Positions 36,633 through 46,796 of a stretch of 64,000 nucleotides of DNA are shown in pieces. The notes under the pieces are model-generated. The model made no database searches and was not told where the DNA came from. It was given only the letters and a program-made list of their open reading frames with translations. Each line of letters begins with the position of its first letter. The first letter of the stretch is position 1. This DNA comes from Octadecabacter sp. SW4 (GTDB lineage: Bacteria; Pseudomonadota; Alphaproteobacteria; Rhodobacterales; Rhodobacteraceae): the NCBI RefSeq assembly GCF_008065155.1, contig NZ_CP042819.1, forward strand, positions 2,734,922 through 2,798,921, written 5' to 3'. The position numbers were made by a program, and so were the translations under genes.

Positions 36633-38600
36633 ATGTCGCACCCGCAGAAAGATCGCCCCTGGCTGTTCCGCACCTATGCGGGCCATTCGACGGCAGCAGC
36701 CTCCAACGCGCTTTATCGTGGTAACCTTGCCAAAGGGCAAACCGGCCTGTCGGTGGCCTTCGATTTGCCGACGCAAACCGGTTACGACAGCGATCACGAA
36801 CTTGCCAGGGGCGAGGTTGGCAAAGTTGGCGTGCCGGTCTGCCACCTGGGTGACATGCGCGCGCTTTTTGCTGACATTCCGCTTGATCAGATGAACACTT
36901 CAATGACGATCAACGCCACCGCCCCTTGGCTGCTCTCGCTCTATATCGCGGTGGCCGAAGAACAGGGCGCCGATACCGCCGCCCTGCAAGGCACCGTGCA
37001 GAACGATATCATCAAGGAATACCTGTCGCGCGGCACCTATATTTGCCCGCCAGAACCGTCCTTGCAGATGATCACCGACGTGGCGGCCTATACCCGCCAA
37101 CACCTGCCCAAATGGAACCCGATGAACGTTTGCAGCTACCACCTGCAAGAAGCGGGCGCGACACCGGAACAGGAACTGGCCTTTGCGCTGGCCACGGCTA
37201 CTGCCGTTCTGGACGACCTCAAGGGCAAGGTCGCGCCGGATGATTTCCCCGAAATGGTCGGACGGATCAGCTTTTTCGTCAACGCAGGTATCCGCTTCGT
37301 GACAGAGCTGTGCAAGATGCGCGCCTTTGTCGAACTGTGGGATGAAATCTGCCTGACCCGCTATGGTGTCCAAGACCCCAAATTCCGCCGCTTCCGCTAC
37401 GGTGTGCAGGTCAACTCGCTTGGCCTCACCGAACAGCAGCCGGAAAACAACGTCTATCGTATCTTGCTGGAAACGCTGGCGGTGACCTTGTCGAAAAACG
37501 CCCGCGCCCGCGCCGTGCAATTGCCCGCATGGAACGAGGCCCTTGGGCTGCCCCGCCCCTGGGATCAACAATGGTCGCTGCGGATGCAACAAATCCTCGC
37601 CTATGAAACCGACCTGCTGGAATTCGGCGATCTGTTTGATGGCAGCCCCGTCGTCACCGCCAAGGTCGATACCCTCAAGGATGGCGCGCGCGCTGAACTG
37701 GCGCAGATCGATGCGATGGGCGGGGCCGTGGGCGCGATTGACTACATGAAATCCCGTCTTGTCGAAAGCAACGCCGCGCGTATCGCCGCCATTGAATCGG
37801 GCGAAACAACGGTTGTTGGCGTCAACAAATGGACGGCTGGCGAACCCTCGCCACTGACTGCTGGCGACGATGCGATCATGGTCGCCGACAAGAACGCCGA
37901 GGCCGATCAACTGGCCCGCCTTACCGCGTGGAAGGCCACGCGCGACGATGCCGCGGTGCGTACCGCCCTTGCCGATCTGCGCGCCACGGCCAAGGCTGGC
38001 GACAACGTCATGCCCCCCTCGATTGCCTGCGCCAGGGCTGGTGTCACGACCGGCGAATGGGCCGATGTGATCCGCGCCGTGCATGGCCAGTATCGCGGAC
38101 CAACCGGCGTAAGCCACAACCCGTCCAACCGCACCGAAGGGCTGGACGATATCCGTGACCGCGTTGCAGCCGTCAGCCAGCGCCTTGGGCGGCGCCTGAA
38201 ATTTCTCGTCGGGAAACCCGGCCTTGACGGGCATTCCAACGGGGCCGAACAAATCGCAGCACGTGCCCGCGATTGTGGCATGGATATATCCTACGAAGGC
38301 ATCCGCCTGACCCCCGCTGAAATTGTCGCAGCCGCACAAAAGGACGACGCCCATGTGATCGGTCTGTCCATCCTGTCGGGTTCGCATATCCCGCTGATCG
38401 GCGAGGTCATCGCGCAGTTGGACGCAGCCGGTCTTGGCCATATTCCGATCGTCGCTGGCGGGATCATTCCCGAAGACGACGCTGCGCAATTGCGGGTAAT
38501 GGGTGTCGCGCGGGTCTATACGCCAAAGGATTTCGAATTGAATAGCATCATGGATGATATCGTCACCCTGGCCGATCCCACCGAAGTGGCCGCGCAATAG
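36633..38600 (+). CDS. ecm: Ethylmalonyl-CoA mutase
   Basis: A 655-residue B12-dependent mutase. The N-terminal TIM barrel has RPWLFRTYAGHSTA, GLSVAFDLPTQTGYDSDH and NTSMTINATAPWLL. The C-terminal cobalamin domain has the base-off motif region GKPGLDGHSNGAEQ and GLSILSGSH. It converts ethylmalonyl-CoA to methylsuccinyl-CoA, the step after CCR and epimerase. Start ATG 36633 gives MSHPQKDRPWLFRTYAGH, with AAGAGG a few bases upstream; the open frame before it is unlike family members. It is divergent from the acyltransferase gene. Confidence 0.95.
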   Translation: MSHPQKDRPWLFRTYAGHSTAAASNALYRGNLAKGQTGLSVAFDLPTQTGYDSDHELARGEVGKVGVPVCHLGDMRALFADIPLDQMNTSMTINATAPWLLSLYIAVAEEQGADTAALQGTVQNDIIKEYLSRGTYICPPEPSLQMITDVAAYTRQHLPKWNPMNVCSYHLQEAGATPEQELAFALATATAVLDDLKGKVAPDDFPEMVGRISFFVNAGIRFVTELCKMRAFVELWDEICLTRYGVQDPKFRRFRYGVQVNSLGLTEQQPENNVYRILLETLAVTLSKNARARAVQLPAWNEALGLPRPWDQQWSLRMQQILAYETDLLEFGDLFDGSPVVTAKVDTLKDGARAELAQIDAMGGAVGAIDYMKSRLVESNAARIAAIESGETTVVGVNKWTAGEPSPLTAGDDAIMVADKNAEADQLARLTAWKATRDDAAVRTALADLRATAKAGDNVMPPSIACARAGVTTGEWADVIRAVHGQYRGPTGVSHNPSNRTEGLDDIRDRVAAVSQRLGRRLKFLVGKPGLDGHSNGAEQIAARARDCGMDISYEGIRLTPAEIVAAAQKDDAHVIGLSILSGSHIPLIGEVIAQLDAAGLGHIPIVAGGIIPEDDAAQLRVMGVARVYTPKDFELNSIMDDIVTLADPTEVAAQ

Positions 38601-38708
38601 ATCAATTCGGCGGTGAATTGCGCTTTTGGTCAGGCCAGAAGGAATTGAATCGTCAAAGTCGAATTCACCCGTTATGACGCGTCCAATAACGATGTATTGG
38701 ACAATATC

Positions 38709-39038
38709 ATGAAAATCGACCTTACAAAAATGAACCGCAAAGAACTTGAAAAACTGGCGGGCGATGTCGACAAGGCAATCGGCCAAGTCGAAAAGCAGGA
38801 ATTGAAAGCCGCCCGCGCCGCCGCTGAAAAAGCTGCACGCGCACACGGATTTTCCCTGGCACAGGTGACTGGCAGCACTCCGACTGCAAAGAAGACAAAA
38901 AAGGGCGGCATGAAATCCGCGCCGAAATACGCCAACCCCGCAAACAAGGACCAAACCTGGACAGGCAAGGGCCGCCAGCCCGATTGGTATAAATCGGCAA
39001 TTGCCGCCGGAATGTCCGCCGACGATATGGCGATTTAA
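38709..39038 (+). CDS. H-NS-family nucleoid protein (HvrA-like)
   Basis: A 109-residue protein with an N-terminal coiled-coil (KMNRKELEKLAGDVDKAIGQ), a basic linker (KKTKKGGMKSAPK) and the C-terminal H-NS DNA-binding motif YANPANKDQTWTGKGRQPDW followed by SADDMAI. HvrA-type proteins bind curved A+T-rich DNA and repress or modulate genes in Rhodobacterales. The start at ATG 38709 fits; a TTG upstream is less likely. This gene and the following DUF4329 pair look lower in G+C than their neighbours. Confidence 0.88.
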   Translation: MKIDLTKMNRKELEKLAGDVDKAIGQVEKQELKAARAAAEKAARAHGFSLAQVTGSTPTAKKTKKGGMKSAPKYANPANKDQTWTGKGRQPDWYKSAIAAGMSADDMAI

Positions 39039-39043
39039 GCACG

Positions 39044-39589
39044 CTATTCCAACAAGGTAACAAGATCCTCATAGCGATAGCTGGGTGCGATCTTGCCCAT
39101 ATCGCCCGGGACAAAATTTACATCTGCGGGCAGGCACCCCAGCCCGCAGATTTGCGAGATCACCATATCACCCGTATCGAGATACCACAGCCGCCCGCCG
39201 GGCGTTGCAACGTAGCCGTCGATTCCTTCTTCCTCATCACCCTCGATATCATCGGTGCTGGGCACTTCGTTGTAATAATTGGGCGAATAGGCACCATGCG
39301 TGTGATACGACGCGGTAATGACATCAATATTGGCGGGGTCATCCGCAAGGCAACTTTCCGCGTCCCCGCGTGTCGGCGGCGAGGCCACCAATTCGCCCGC
39401 CCCGTCAAATCCGATATAGCCGCAATATTCTGCGTTTTCGGTGATCGAGCGCATCTGAACCCCGGCCAGCAGCTCCTGCGCAAAGGCCTGTTCAATCCCG
39501 TCCTGCGCTGCGACACCATGCGCAGCAAAACCCAGAATCGGCACGATCAACAGCCGCTTATTCGCCAAGTTTCTCAAGCAACTCGTCAT
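39044..39589 (-). CDS. Exported DUF4329-type protein A (tandem copy)
   Basis: A 181-residue protein with a signal peptide (LLIVPILGFAAHGVAA-Q, cleavage about residue 28). The mature domain has EYCGYIG (Glu54), HTHG (His96, His98) and NEVPSTDD (Ser111, Asp114), a Glu-His-His-Ser-Asp pattern like the JAMM/JAB metalloprotease site, and [11 protein letters not shown] and ICGLGCLP near the end. This resembles the DUF4329 family. Start ATG 39589 overlaps the 3' end of copy B by 32 bp. The function is unknown; a zinc peptidase is an inference. Confidence 0.75.
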   Translation of the reverse strand: MTSCLRNLANKRLLIVPILGFAAHGVAAQDGIEQAFAQELLAGVQMRSITENAEYCGYIGFDGAGELVASPPTRGDAESCLADDPANIDVITASYHTHGAYSPNYYNEVPSTDDIEGDEEEGIDGYVATPGGRLWYLDTGDMVISQICGLGCLPADVNFVPGDMGKIAPSYRYEDLVTLLE

Positions 39590-40103
39590 AGGTATATGCC
39601 TTTTCAATAGTGCCGTTGATACCTTTGTAAAATAGCGTCGCACGTGGAAGGCAACCAATCCCGCAAACCATCCGCGTTTGATTGTCCTTGGAATCGACAA
39701 ACCACAACCGCCCGCCCGGCGTGGCCACCCAACCGTTGATCCCCAGTGCGCGGTCGCCCTGCATATCCACATCACTTGGCACCTCGTTGAAGTAGCCGGT
39801 ATCAAAAGTGCCATGTGTGTGAAAAGACGCGATCACGACCATGTCGCTGGGCCAGACCGGCAGACAGCTGGCTTGGGTGCCCGCCTCTGGTTCGGTCGCG
39901 CCAAGGCTGCCATCGGGGTAGCGCCCGATATAGCCGCAGTATTCACGCTCTTTGCGAAATGACACCGGCTGCAGGTCTTCGAGAACCCCCATGACGAAAT
40001 CAATTTCTTCCCATGAAGGATCGACACCCGGCCGCGCCGTCACTGCAAAAGGCAGCACCGCGATACAGGTCGCAAGGCGCAGGGCGCGCATGAAATCAGC
40101 CAT
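39558..40103 (-). CDS. Exported DUF4329-type protein B (tandem copy)
   Basis: A 181-residue paralogue of the next gene, with a signal peptide ([16 protein letters not shown]) and the same pattern: EYCGYIG (Glu54), HTHG (His95, His97), NEVPSDVD (Ser110, Asp113), [11 protein letters not shown] and VCGIGCLP. Identity to copy A is high around the motifs and weak elsewhere, which indicates an older duplication. It is divergent from deoD with about 61 bp between the starts. Confidence 0.75.
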   Translation of the reverse strand: MADFMRALRLATCIAVLPFAVTARPGVDPSWEEIDFVMGVLEDLQPVSFRKEREYCGYIGRYPDGSLGATEPEAGTQASCLPVWPSDMVVIASFHTHGTFDTGYFNEVPSDVDMQGDRALGINGWVATPGGRLWFVDSKDNQTRMVCGIGCLPRATLFYKGINGTIEKAYTYDELLEKLGE

Positions 40104-40164
40104 TGGTTTCTCTCACATCTCAAGATACCCATTCAGGATAGTCACAAAATCAGGGGTTCGCCAC

Positions 40165-40869
40165 ATGACAATCCACATCGGAGCAAAGCCGGGCGACATC
40201 GCCGAAACCGTCCTGATGCCGGGCGATCCGTATCGTGCCAAATGGGCCGCCGAGGCCTTTCTGGAGAACGCCGTCTGCGTGAACGAAGTGCGCGGCATGC
40301 TGGGATTCACCGGCACATGGAAAGGCAACCGCGTAACCATCCAGGGGTCTGGCATGGGGATGCCTTCGCTGTCGATCTATGCCAACGAACTGATCACCGA
40401 ATACAACGCGCAGACGCTGATCCGCATCGGATCATGCGGCGGGATGCAGGACCATGTGGGCGTGCGCGACGTGATCCTTGCGACAACGGCATCAACGCTT
40501 TCGACCCCCTCGCGCGGGATATTCAAAGACCTGAACTTTGCGCCGACCGCCGACTTCGATCTGCTGCACAAGGCCTATCACGCCGCCGGGGCGCTCAAGG
40601 TCAAGACCCATGTGGGTGGGATCTATTCATCGGACGTGTTCTATGACGAACGCCCCGATCTGACCGAACAAATGCAGCGCCACGGCATTTTGGGCGTCGA
40701 AATGGAAGCGGCTGAACTGTATATCCTTGCGGCCCGGCACAAGCGCCGCGCCCTGGCCGTGCTGACTGTCAGCGACCACCTGATCACCCACGAAGCCTTG
40801 CCGGCAGATCAACGCGAGCGCAGTTTTGGCGATATGGTCGATATCGCGCTGACCGCGGCGTTCAGTTAA
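40165..40869 (+). CDS. deoD: Purine-nucleoside phosphorylase, DeoD type (hexameric)
   Basis: A 234-residue NP-I family enzyme: [48 protein letters not shown], and [10 protein letters not shown] with SDHLITHE. It splits purine (deoxy)nucleosides with phosphate. The start ATG 40165 matches the family N-terminus. It is a second, unrelated purine nucleoside phosphorylase in the window (the other is at 26.9 kb, trimeric type), here without a transporter. Its end overlaps the convergent FAD-oxidoreductase gene by 8 bp. Confidence 0.95.
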   Translation: MTIHIGAKPGDIAETVLMPGDPYRAKWAAEAFLENAVCVNEVRGMLGFTGTWKGNRVTIQGSGMGMPSLSIYANELITEYNAQTLIRIGSCGGMQDHVGVRDVILATTASTLSTPSRGIFKDLNFAPTADFDLLHKAYHAAGALKVKTHVGGIYSSDVFYDERPDLTEQMQRHGILGVEMEAAELYILAARHKRRALAVLTVSDHLITHEALPADQRERSFGDMVDIALTAAFS

Positions 40870-41944
40870 ACCGGTCTGGTCCAAAAGGGGCCAGCAGTTC
40901 ATCGCGCTGGCCGTGCAGAATGTCCTGCGCGGCCAGTTTGCCAACCAGCGGCCCCAACGTGATGCCGCTGTGCATCGCCGCCATATAAAGCCCCCGAACC
41001 CCGCGCGCTGCCCCGATCACCGGAAAGCCGTCAACCGGCACCGGGCGCTGGCCGGTCATGATCGACGCGACCTTCAGGTCAGGCACCGATGGCAGACGCG
41101 CGCGCAGCCTTTCCAGCATCTTGGCGGCGAAATCGGCCGGGCTTTCGCCCAAGTCCTCGTCAAGCCCGCCACCGCTGAACACCTCGCCCATGATGATACG
41201 GCCATCGTTTTCCTGCCGGAAATGGATATCGGGCGACATGATCACGTGGCGCAGGATCGGGGCCAAGGGCGCGGTATGCACGATCACGCCGGTCTTGTTG
41301 TCCATCGGCAGGCGCACGCTGACCTTTGCCAGCAGATCACCGCTGGCAACCCCCGTGGCAACCACCACATCATCGGCTGTCACATCACCAAAACTCGTCG
41401 TCACGCCGGTGACATGATCGCCATGCGTCACAATCCCCGTAACCTCGCACCCGGCAACCACGCTTGCCCCCCATCCTGCGGCGGCCGCAAGCAGGGCGCG
41501 CGTCATGCCCTCGCCGTCTGCTGCGCCTTCGACACTGGTGCGGATGCACTGCGCAGGCGGGTCGGCGACATTGGGTTCCAGCGCACGAAACCCGGACGCA
41601 TCAACCAATTCGGCCTCGTATCCAAACGCCTGCAATTCAGCGAAATGCGCATCGAAATCCGCGCCGCTGTCTTCCCACCACAGGCTGCCGTGCCAACGAA
41701 CGGGTGCCTGGGCCCCGATCCGGTCAGCCACATCGTGAAAGGCATCAATCGCTGCGCGGCGCAGGCGGAAATAGGCGGGCGTTTCGGCGAAATTCGCGTT
41801 GATCCATCCAAACGATTTACCACTGGCCCCGCTGGCCGGTGCGACTGCCTCAAGCACGGTCACATCCGCGCCACCCTCGGCCAGATGCAGGGCGATCGAC
41901 GCGCCGACGATCCCCGCGCCCACAACGATGACCTTCCGGGTCAT
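40862..41944 (-). CDS. FAD-dependent oxidoreductase (DAO family)
   Basis: A 360-residue enzyme with the FAD Rossmann motif [20 protein letters not shown] followed by VLEA, and the C-terminal DAO motif [19 protein letters not shown]. The family oxidises amino or N-methylamino acids such as glycine, sarcosine or D-amino acids. Its start overlaps the stop of the PhyH-family gene (ATGA), so the two are translated together, perhaps acting on the same substrate class. The substrate is unknown. Confidence 0.87.
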   Translation of the reverse strand: MTRKVIVVGAGIVGASIALHLAEGGADVTVLEAVAPASGASGKSFGWINANFAETPAYFRLRRAAIDAFHDVADRIGAQAPVRWHGSLWWEDSGADFDAHFAELQAFGYEAELVDASGFRALEPNVADPPAQCIRTSVEGAADGEGMTRALLAAAAGWGASVVAGCEVTGIVTHGDHVTGVTTSFGDVTADDVVVATGVASGDLLAKVSVRLPMDNKTGVIVHTAPLAPILRHVIMSPDIHFRQENDGRIIMGEVFSGGGLDEDLGESPADFAAKMLERLRARLPSVPDLKVASIMTGQRPVPVDGFPVIGAARGVRGLYMAAMHSGITLGPLVGKLAAQDILHGQRDELLAPFGPDRFN

Positions 41945-42744
41945 GATGGACGCCGAAACACAGTTGGAAACCAGTCTTCGCGCAGCTTTTGCCCAACGGA
42001 CATGCCGTGCCCCGGAAACGGCGGTGACGTGGGGCCGGGGCGCTGCACATAACGCGCATCATCGCCCAACAAACGCAGCGAAAACGCTCGCCTGCGCGCC
42101 GCCGCTTCATTGCCGCGCGCGCCGTGCAAAATGCCATAGTTAAAGGCCACTGCATCGCCCGGTTCCATGGGCCACTCCCGGATATCCATACCCTCGCCGT
42201 CAGGGTCCGGCACTGGCATATAGGCATCATCGTCGGGGTAGAAATTCGTCTCGGACAGCCAGCGCGTTGGCAACACCGGCTTTGGCCACAAATGCGATCC
42301 TGCAACACAGCGCAGGGATGCATCCGTCACCGGATCGACGGGCGACCAAAAGCTGACGTTCTGCACGCCATCGACAAAGTAATACGGCCCGTCCTGATGC
42401 CAGGGGGTTGGCTTGCTTGTGCCCGGTTCCTTGACCAGCACGTGATCGTGAAACACCTGCACGGCCTGCGATGCCATCAGATCGGCAGCCACTTCCGCAG
42501 CCGGAGACTGCCGGATTACCTCCGCGAACTCAGGGATGCGCGTCCAATTGCAGTAATCATCAAAAAAGCGCCCCGCCTCGCCCTCTTTCAGGTTCTCGGC
42601 GGCATAAGGGCCGGGGTCAGCCATATTGCGGTCAATGCCAGCGCGGATCGTTTCCACGTGATCGGCAAACAGCCCCCTGACCAGCACAACCCCGTCGCGC
42701 TGGTAGGCGGCAATCATTTCTTCGGTGACAAGTGCGTGTGGCAT
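41941..42744 (-). CDS. Phytanoyl-CoA dioxygenase (PhyH) family protein
   Basis: A 267-residue Fe(II)/2-oxoglutarate oxygenase: the iron motif WHQDGPYYF (His-x-Asp), the distal His in YGILHGARGN, and an Arg in RRRAFSLRLLGD for the 2-oxoglutarate. The start ATG 42744 (MPHALVTEEM) follows GGGAG. It is coupled with a DAO-family oxidoreductase, which suggests hydroxylation then oxidation of an amine or amino-acid-like compound. The substrate is not known. Confidence 0.85.
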   Translation of the reverse strand: MPHALVTEEMIAAYQRDGVVLVRGLFADHVETIRAGIDRNMADPGPYAAENLKEGEAGRFFDDYCNWTRIPEFAEVIRQSPAAEVAADLMASQAVQVFHDHVLVKEPGTSKPTPWHQDGPYYFVDGVQNVSFWSPVDPVTDASLRCVAGSHLWPKPVLPTRWLSETNFYPDDDAYMPVPDPDGEGMDIREWPMEPGDAVAFNYGILHGARGNEAAARRRAFSLRLLGDDARYVQRPGPTSPPFPGHGMSVGQKLREDWFPTVFRRPS

Positions 42745-42802
42745 CGTAAACTCCCGTTGGCACAAGTATGATCATGCCCGCCGCCAATGCCAAGGACACC
42801 AG

Positions 42803-43957
42803 ATGAGCGACCTGCAAAAAACCACTGAAATCCTGCGCGATCTGATCGGCTTTCCTACGGTATCCGTGGACAGTAATCTGGCAATGATCGACCACCTTGC
42901 GACCCTTTTGGCGGACGCGGGCGCGCGCATCGACATCCAGCGTGATCCGACCGGCAAAAAGGCCAACCTGTTCGCCACCCTTGGCCCCGAAGGGGACGGC
43001 GGGATCATCCTTTCGGGCCACACAGATGTGGTGCCTGTCGCCGATCAGGACTGGTCCAGCGACCCGTTCGTGATGGATGAACGGGACGGCGCAGTGTTCG
43101 GGCGTGGCACCTGTGACATGAAAGGGTTTATCGCCGCCTGCGTTGCGATGGCCCCCACATTCGCGGCCGCGGTCACCACCCGCCCGCTGCATTTCGCCTT
43201 TACCTATGACGAAGAAACCGGCTGCATCGGCGGCGGTGCCCTGGTGGAAAACCTGCGCGAAAAGGGGCTGCGTCCGGCGCTGGCCATCATCGGCGAACCC
43301 ACCGAAATGCGCGTGATCGAAGGGCACAAAGGCTGCTTTGAATACACCACCCATTTCACCGGGCTTGAAGGGCACGGATCATCCCCCGATCTGGGCGTGA
43401 ACGCCGTGGAATACGCCGCGCGCTATGTTGCCCGCCTGCTTGACCTCAAGGACCGTCTGCGCGCCCGCGCCCCGGCCGACAGCCGCTTTGACCCAGCGTG
43501 GACAACGATCAACACCGGCGGACTACATGGCGGCGTGGCCCATAACGTGATCCCGGGCAAGGCGCATGTGGATTGGGAAATGCGCCCCGTGCAACCTGGC
43601 GACGCCGAACTGGTGAAACGCGATCTGCATGAGTATTGCGCCAACCACCTGCTGCCAGCGATGCAAGCCATCGACCCCAGCGCCACGATCCGCACCGAAA
43701 CCTGGGGCGAAGTTGTGGGGCTGGAGCCGATGATCGCGAACGCCGCGCGCGATCTGGTGATGGAACTGACCGGCGCGAACGGGGCTGACACCGTACCCTT
43801 TGGCACCGAAGCGGGGCTGTTTCAGACCCTCGGGATGGATGTGGTCGTCTGCGGGCCGGGGTCAATCGCGCAGGCGCATAAACCCGATGAATTCATCGCG
43901 TTGGACCAACTTGATCAGTGCGTGACCATGCTGCACCGGCTGACGGCGCGGCTTTAA
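42803..43957 (+). CDS. argE: Acetylornithine deacetylase (M20 family)
   Basis: A 384-residue M20 metallopeptidase-family enzyme with SGHTDVVPV, GRGTCDMKGFIAA, DEETGCIGGG and FGTEAGLFQ, the ArgE arrangement of Zn ligands. It removes the acetyl group from N-acetylornithine in arginine synthesis, although many alphaproteobacteria use ArgJ instead and have M20 enzymes of other specificity, so the role is likely rather than certain. The start ATG 42803 is preceded by AAGGA. It is divergent from the PhyH gene. Confidence 0.85.
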   Translation: MSDLQKTTEILRDLIGFPTVSVDSNLAMIDHLATLLADAGARIDIQRDPTGKKANLFATLGPEGDGGIILSGHTDVVPVADQDWSSDPFVMDERDGAVFGRGTCDMKGFIAACVAMAPTFAAAVTTRPLHFAFTYDEETGCIGGGALVENLREKGLRPALAIIGEPTEMRVIEGHKGCFEYTTHFTGLEGHGSSPDLGVNAVEYAARYVARLLDLKDRLRARAPADSRFDPAWTTINTGGLHGGVAHNVIPGKAHVDWEMRPVQPGDAELVKRDLHEYCANHLLPAMQAIDPSATIRTETWGEVVGLEPMIANAARDLVMELTGANGADTVPFGTEAGLFQTLGMDVVVCGPGSIAQAHKPDEFIALDQLDQCVTMLHRLTARL

Positions 43958-44337
43958 CCTTCAAGCCCCTTAAGGATCGGACAGTCGGGTCTGTCGTCGC
44001 CTGCGCAGGCCGTCACCAAATCCGAAAGGGTCGCGCGCATCGCCTGCAAGCCCGTGATCTTGAGGTCAATCTCGGCCAGATGATCCTTGGCAATCTGGCG
44101 CACATCGCCACTGGCGCGGCTGCGGTCTTCCCAAAGGGTCAACAAGGCGCGGCAATCCTCGATTGAAAACCCCAAGCCCCGCGCATTGCCCAGAAACGCC
44201 AGTTTGTGCGCATCACTATTGCGAAATTCGCGATAACCATTTGCGGCGCGCTGTGGCGTGACCAACCCGATATCCTCGTAGTAGCGGATCGTCTTGGCGG
44301 GCAGGCCGGTGCGGTTGCTGACTTCACCGATATTCAT
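43954..44337 (-). CDS. cueR: Cu(I)-responsive MerR-family regulator
   Basis: A 127-residue MerR regulator: [21 protein letters not shown] (HTH), then the wing and a dimerisation helix, and the C-terminal metal loop CAGDDRPDC, a C-x7-C pair as in copper-sensing CueR. It activates copper resistance genes when Cu(I), Ag(I) or Au(I) is bound. Start ATG 44337 overlaps the copA stop by 4 bp, so it is cotranscribed after copA. A MerR-type operator lies upstream of copA. Confidence 0.92.
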   Translation of the reverse strand: MNIGEVSNRTGLPAKTIRYYEDIGLVTPQRAANGYREFRNSDAHKLAFLGNARGLGFSIEDCRALLTLWEDRSRASGDVRQIAKDHLAEIDLKITGLQAMRATLSDLVTACAGDDRPDCPILKGLEG

Positions 44338-46766
44338 GGTTGCACCCAACGCAGCCGCAGCGCGTTCCCCAGCACCAGAACGCTTGACAGCGCCATCGCC
44401 CCCGCAGCCAGTTGTGGGGAAAGCATCACGCCCCAAAGCGGGAACAGGATGCCCGCCGCAACGGGGATCAACAGCACGTTATAGCTGAACGCCCAGACAA
44501 GGTTCTGTTTGATATTGCGCAGCGTCGCTCGGCTGATGGCAATCGCATTGCCCACGCCGGACGGATCGCCCGCCATCAGCACCACATCCGCACTTTCAAC
44601 GGCCACATCCGTGCCGGTGCCAATCGCCACGCCCACATCCGCGGTCGCCAGCGCGGGCGCATCATTGATCCCGTCCCCGACAAAGGCGACTTTGGTTCCG
44701 CCGCCTTGCAGGGCCTTCACGGCATCGACTTTACCCTCGGGCAGCACCTCGGCGACGACCTGATCAATGCCCAACTCATCCGCGATATGCTGCGCTGTGG
44801 CCGCCATATCGCCGGTGATCATCGCAACACGCAGCCCCTGCGCATGCAGAGCCGCAACAGTGGCTTTGGCATTCGGCTTGGCCTTGTCGGCCACGGCCAT
44901 GACGCCTACCGCCTGCCCATCAACCGCGACCAGCATCGGGGTCTTGCCTTGTCGCGCCAACCTGTCGGTCATCTCGGACAGGGGCGCCGCATCGACACCT
45001 TCGCGCGTCAGCAGGCGTGCGGCGCCAACCAGCACGGTGCGCCCGTTGATCTGCGCGCTCAAGCCGAACCCCGTGATCGCGGTGAAATCCTTGACCACCG
45101 GCAGGGTCAGACCCTTGTCCTTGGCCGCTTGCACCACCGCACGCCCCAAGGGGTGTTCCGACAGTGCCTCCACGGCCGCAACCTGTGCCAAAAGCCCATC
45201 CTCGTCACCGTTCAGCGCCATGATATCCGTCAAAACGGGCCGCCCCTCGGTGAGGGTGCCTGTCTTGTCAAAGGCCACGACTTCGACGCCCTGCAGCGCC
45301 TGCAAAGCATCACCCTGACGGAACAATACGCCCAATTCCGCCGCCCGTCCCGTGCCGACCATAATCGACGTAGGCGTGGCCAGCCCCATCGCGCAGGGGC
45401 AAGCGATGATCAGCACCGACACGCCCGCAACCAACGCAAATGGCAAGGCAGGAGCAGGGCCGAACAAAAACCATACCCCGACAGTGACGGTGGCGATGAC
45501 CATCACCACAGGCACGAACCACGACGTGATCCAGTTCACCAGGTCCTGCACCGGAAGCCGTGCGCCCTGGGCTTCTTCGACCATCGAAATGATCCGCGCC
45601 AGCATCGTGTCCGCGCCCACCGCCGTGGCCCGCATCCGCAACGCACCGTTGCCGTTGACCGTGCCACCGACAAGCGTCGTGCCCTTGGTCTTTTCAACGG
45701 GCAGCGGTTCGCCGGTGATCATGCTTTCGTCGACCCAGCTTTCGCCTTCGCGCAGGATACCATCGACGGCGATCCGCTCACCAGGGCGGATCACCAGAAT
45801 ATCGCCATATTGCACGTCGTCCACCGCGATCTCGACCACCTCACCGTCGCGTTCAATACGTGCTGTCGCAGGGCGCAATCCGACCAGTTTGCGAATGGCC
45901 GCACCAGTGCGTCCCTTGGCGCGCGCCTCAAGCCAGCGACCCAGCAGGATCAGCGTGATAATCACCGCCGCCGCTTCGTAATAAACGACAACCGTGCCTT
46001 CGGGCAGCCACTGCGGTCGAAACACGGCGACAGTCGAAAACAGCCAGGCCGCACCTGTGCCCAGAACCACCAGCGCGTTCATATCTGGCGCACCGCGCAA
46101 CAAGGCAGGGACACCCTTGGTAAAGAAACTGCGCCCGGGAATGGCCAGCACAATCGTCGCCAGCACAAACTGGATCAGCCAACTTTCCTGCATGCCAATA
46201 TTGCTGTTTACCCAAGTATGGATGATGGGAAACACATGGCCACCCATTTCAACAACAGCGACCGGAAAAGTCAGCACCGCTGCAAAAAGCACATTCCAGC
46301 CAATGCGACGCGCGTCTTGCGCATGGCGGTCAACGGGCTGTGCGCCATCATTGATCGGGGTGGCGTCATATCCAACACCGCGCACGGCGGCAATCAACCC
46401 GGCAGGATTATCGGTCAGCGTCGTGACACTCGCGACCCCGCTCGCCAGGTTCACGCTGGCCGTGACAACGCCCGACACCCCGTTCAACGCGGCCTCGACC
46501 TTGGCAAGACAAGAGGCACAGGTCATGCCCTCAATCTGCAAGCGCTGCTTGCGCGGCACCGCCGGATATCCCGCCTCAAGCAAGGCTCCGCTGACCGCGC
46601 GGGCCGTTTCATCACCATCAATCGTGACACGCGCGCTCGAGTTGGCAAGGTTCACTTCAGCGCGGGATACGCCCTGCACAGCGGCAATCGCCTTTTCGGC
46701 GCGCCCCACGCAACTGCCGCAGGTCATCCCGTCAATTTCAAAATTCAATGTCGTCTGCATGCCCAT
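44334..46766 (-). CDS. copA: Copper-translocating P-type ATPase
   Basis: An 810-residue P1B ATPase with two N-terminal heavy-metal domains (GMTCGSC and GMTCASC), eight predicted membrane helices, the CPC motif ([11 protein letters not shown]), the DKTGTLTEG phosphorylation site, SEHPLGRAV and [10 protein letters not shown]. It exports Cu(I) from the cytoplasm. ATG 46766 has AAGGAG at a good distance; ATG 46760 is a second choice. cueR follows with a 4-bp overlap. Upstream is a MerR-type promoter. Confidence 0.96.
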   Translation of the reverse strand: MGMQTTLNFEIDGMTCGSCVGRAEKAIAAVQGVSRAEVNLANSSARVTIDGDETARAVSGALLEAGYPAVPRKQRLQIEGMTCASCLAKVEAALNGVSGVVTASVNLASGVASVTTLTDNPAGLIAAVRGVGYDATPINDGAQPVDRHAQDARRIGWNVLFAAVLTFPVAVVEMGGHVFPIIHTWVNSNIGMQESWLIQFVLATIVLAIPGRSFFTKGVPALLRGAPDMNALVVLGTGAAWLFSTVAVFRPQWLPEGTVVVYYEAAAVIITLILLGRWLEARAKGRTGAAIRKLVGLRPATARIERDGEVVEIAVDDVQYGDILVIRPGERIAVDGILREGESWVDESMITGEPLPVEKTKGTTLVGGTVNGNGALRMRATAVGADTMLARIISMVEEAQGARLPVQDLVNWITSWFVPVVMVIATVTVGVWFLFGPAPALPFALVAGVSVLIIACPCAMGLATPTSIMVGTGRAAELGVLFRQGDALQALQGVEVVAFDKTGTLTEGRPVLTDIMALNGDEDGLLAQVAAVEALSEHPLGRAVVQAAKDKGLTLPVVKDFTAITGFGLSAQINGRTVLVGAARLLTREGVDAAPLSEMTDRLARQGKTPMLVAVDGQAVGVMAVADKAKPNAKATVAALHAQGLRVAMITGDMAATAQHIADELGIDQVVAEVLPEGKVDAVKALQGGGTKVAFVGDGINDAPALATADVGVAIGTGTDVAVESADVVLMAGDPSGVGNAIAISRATLRNIKQNLVWAFSYNVLLIPVAAGILFPLWGVMLSPQLAAGAMALSSVLVLGNALRLRWVQP

Positions 46767-46796
46767 TTCGGGACTCCTTGCCGTAAGTTCAACGTG

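Noticed and set aside
38603-38620. Terminator after ecm
   Set aside because: There is a 6-bp stem (CAATTC/GAATTG) and a later TTTT, but the stem is short and A+T-rich, and the distance to the T-run is too large to be confident.
36900-38954. Very long open frame antisense to ecm
   Set aside because: It mirrors the codon structure of ecm, has no recognisable domain and has poor composition (His/Gly/Phe-rich); such antisense frames are common in high-G+C genes.
38601-40103. Genomic island boundary around the H-NS and DUF4329 genes
   Set aside because: The region looks A+T-richer, but no integrase, tRNA, direct repeat or insertion sequence supports transfer.
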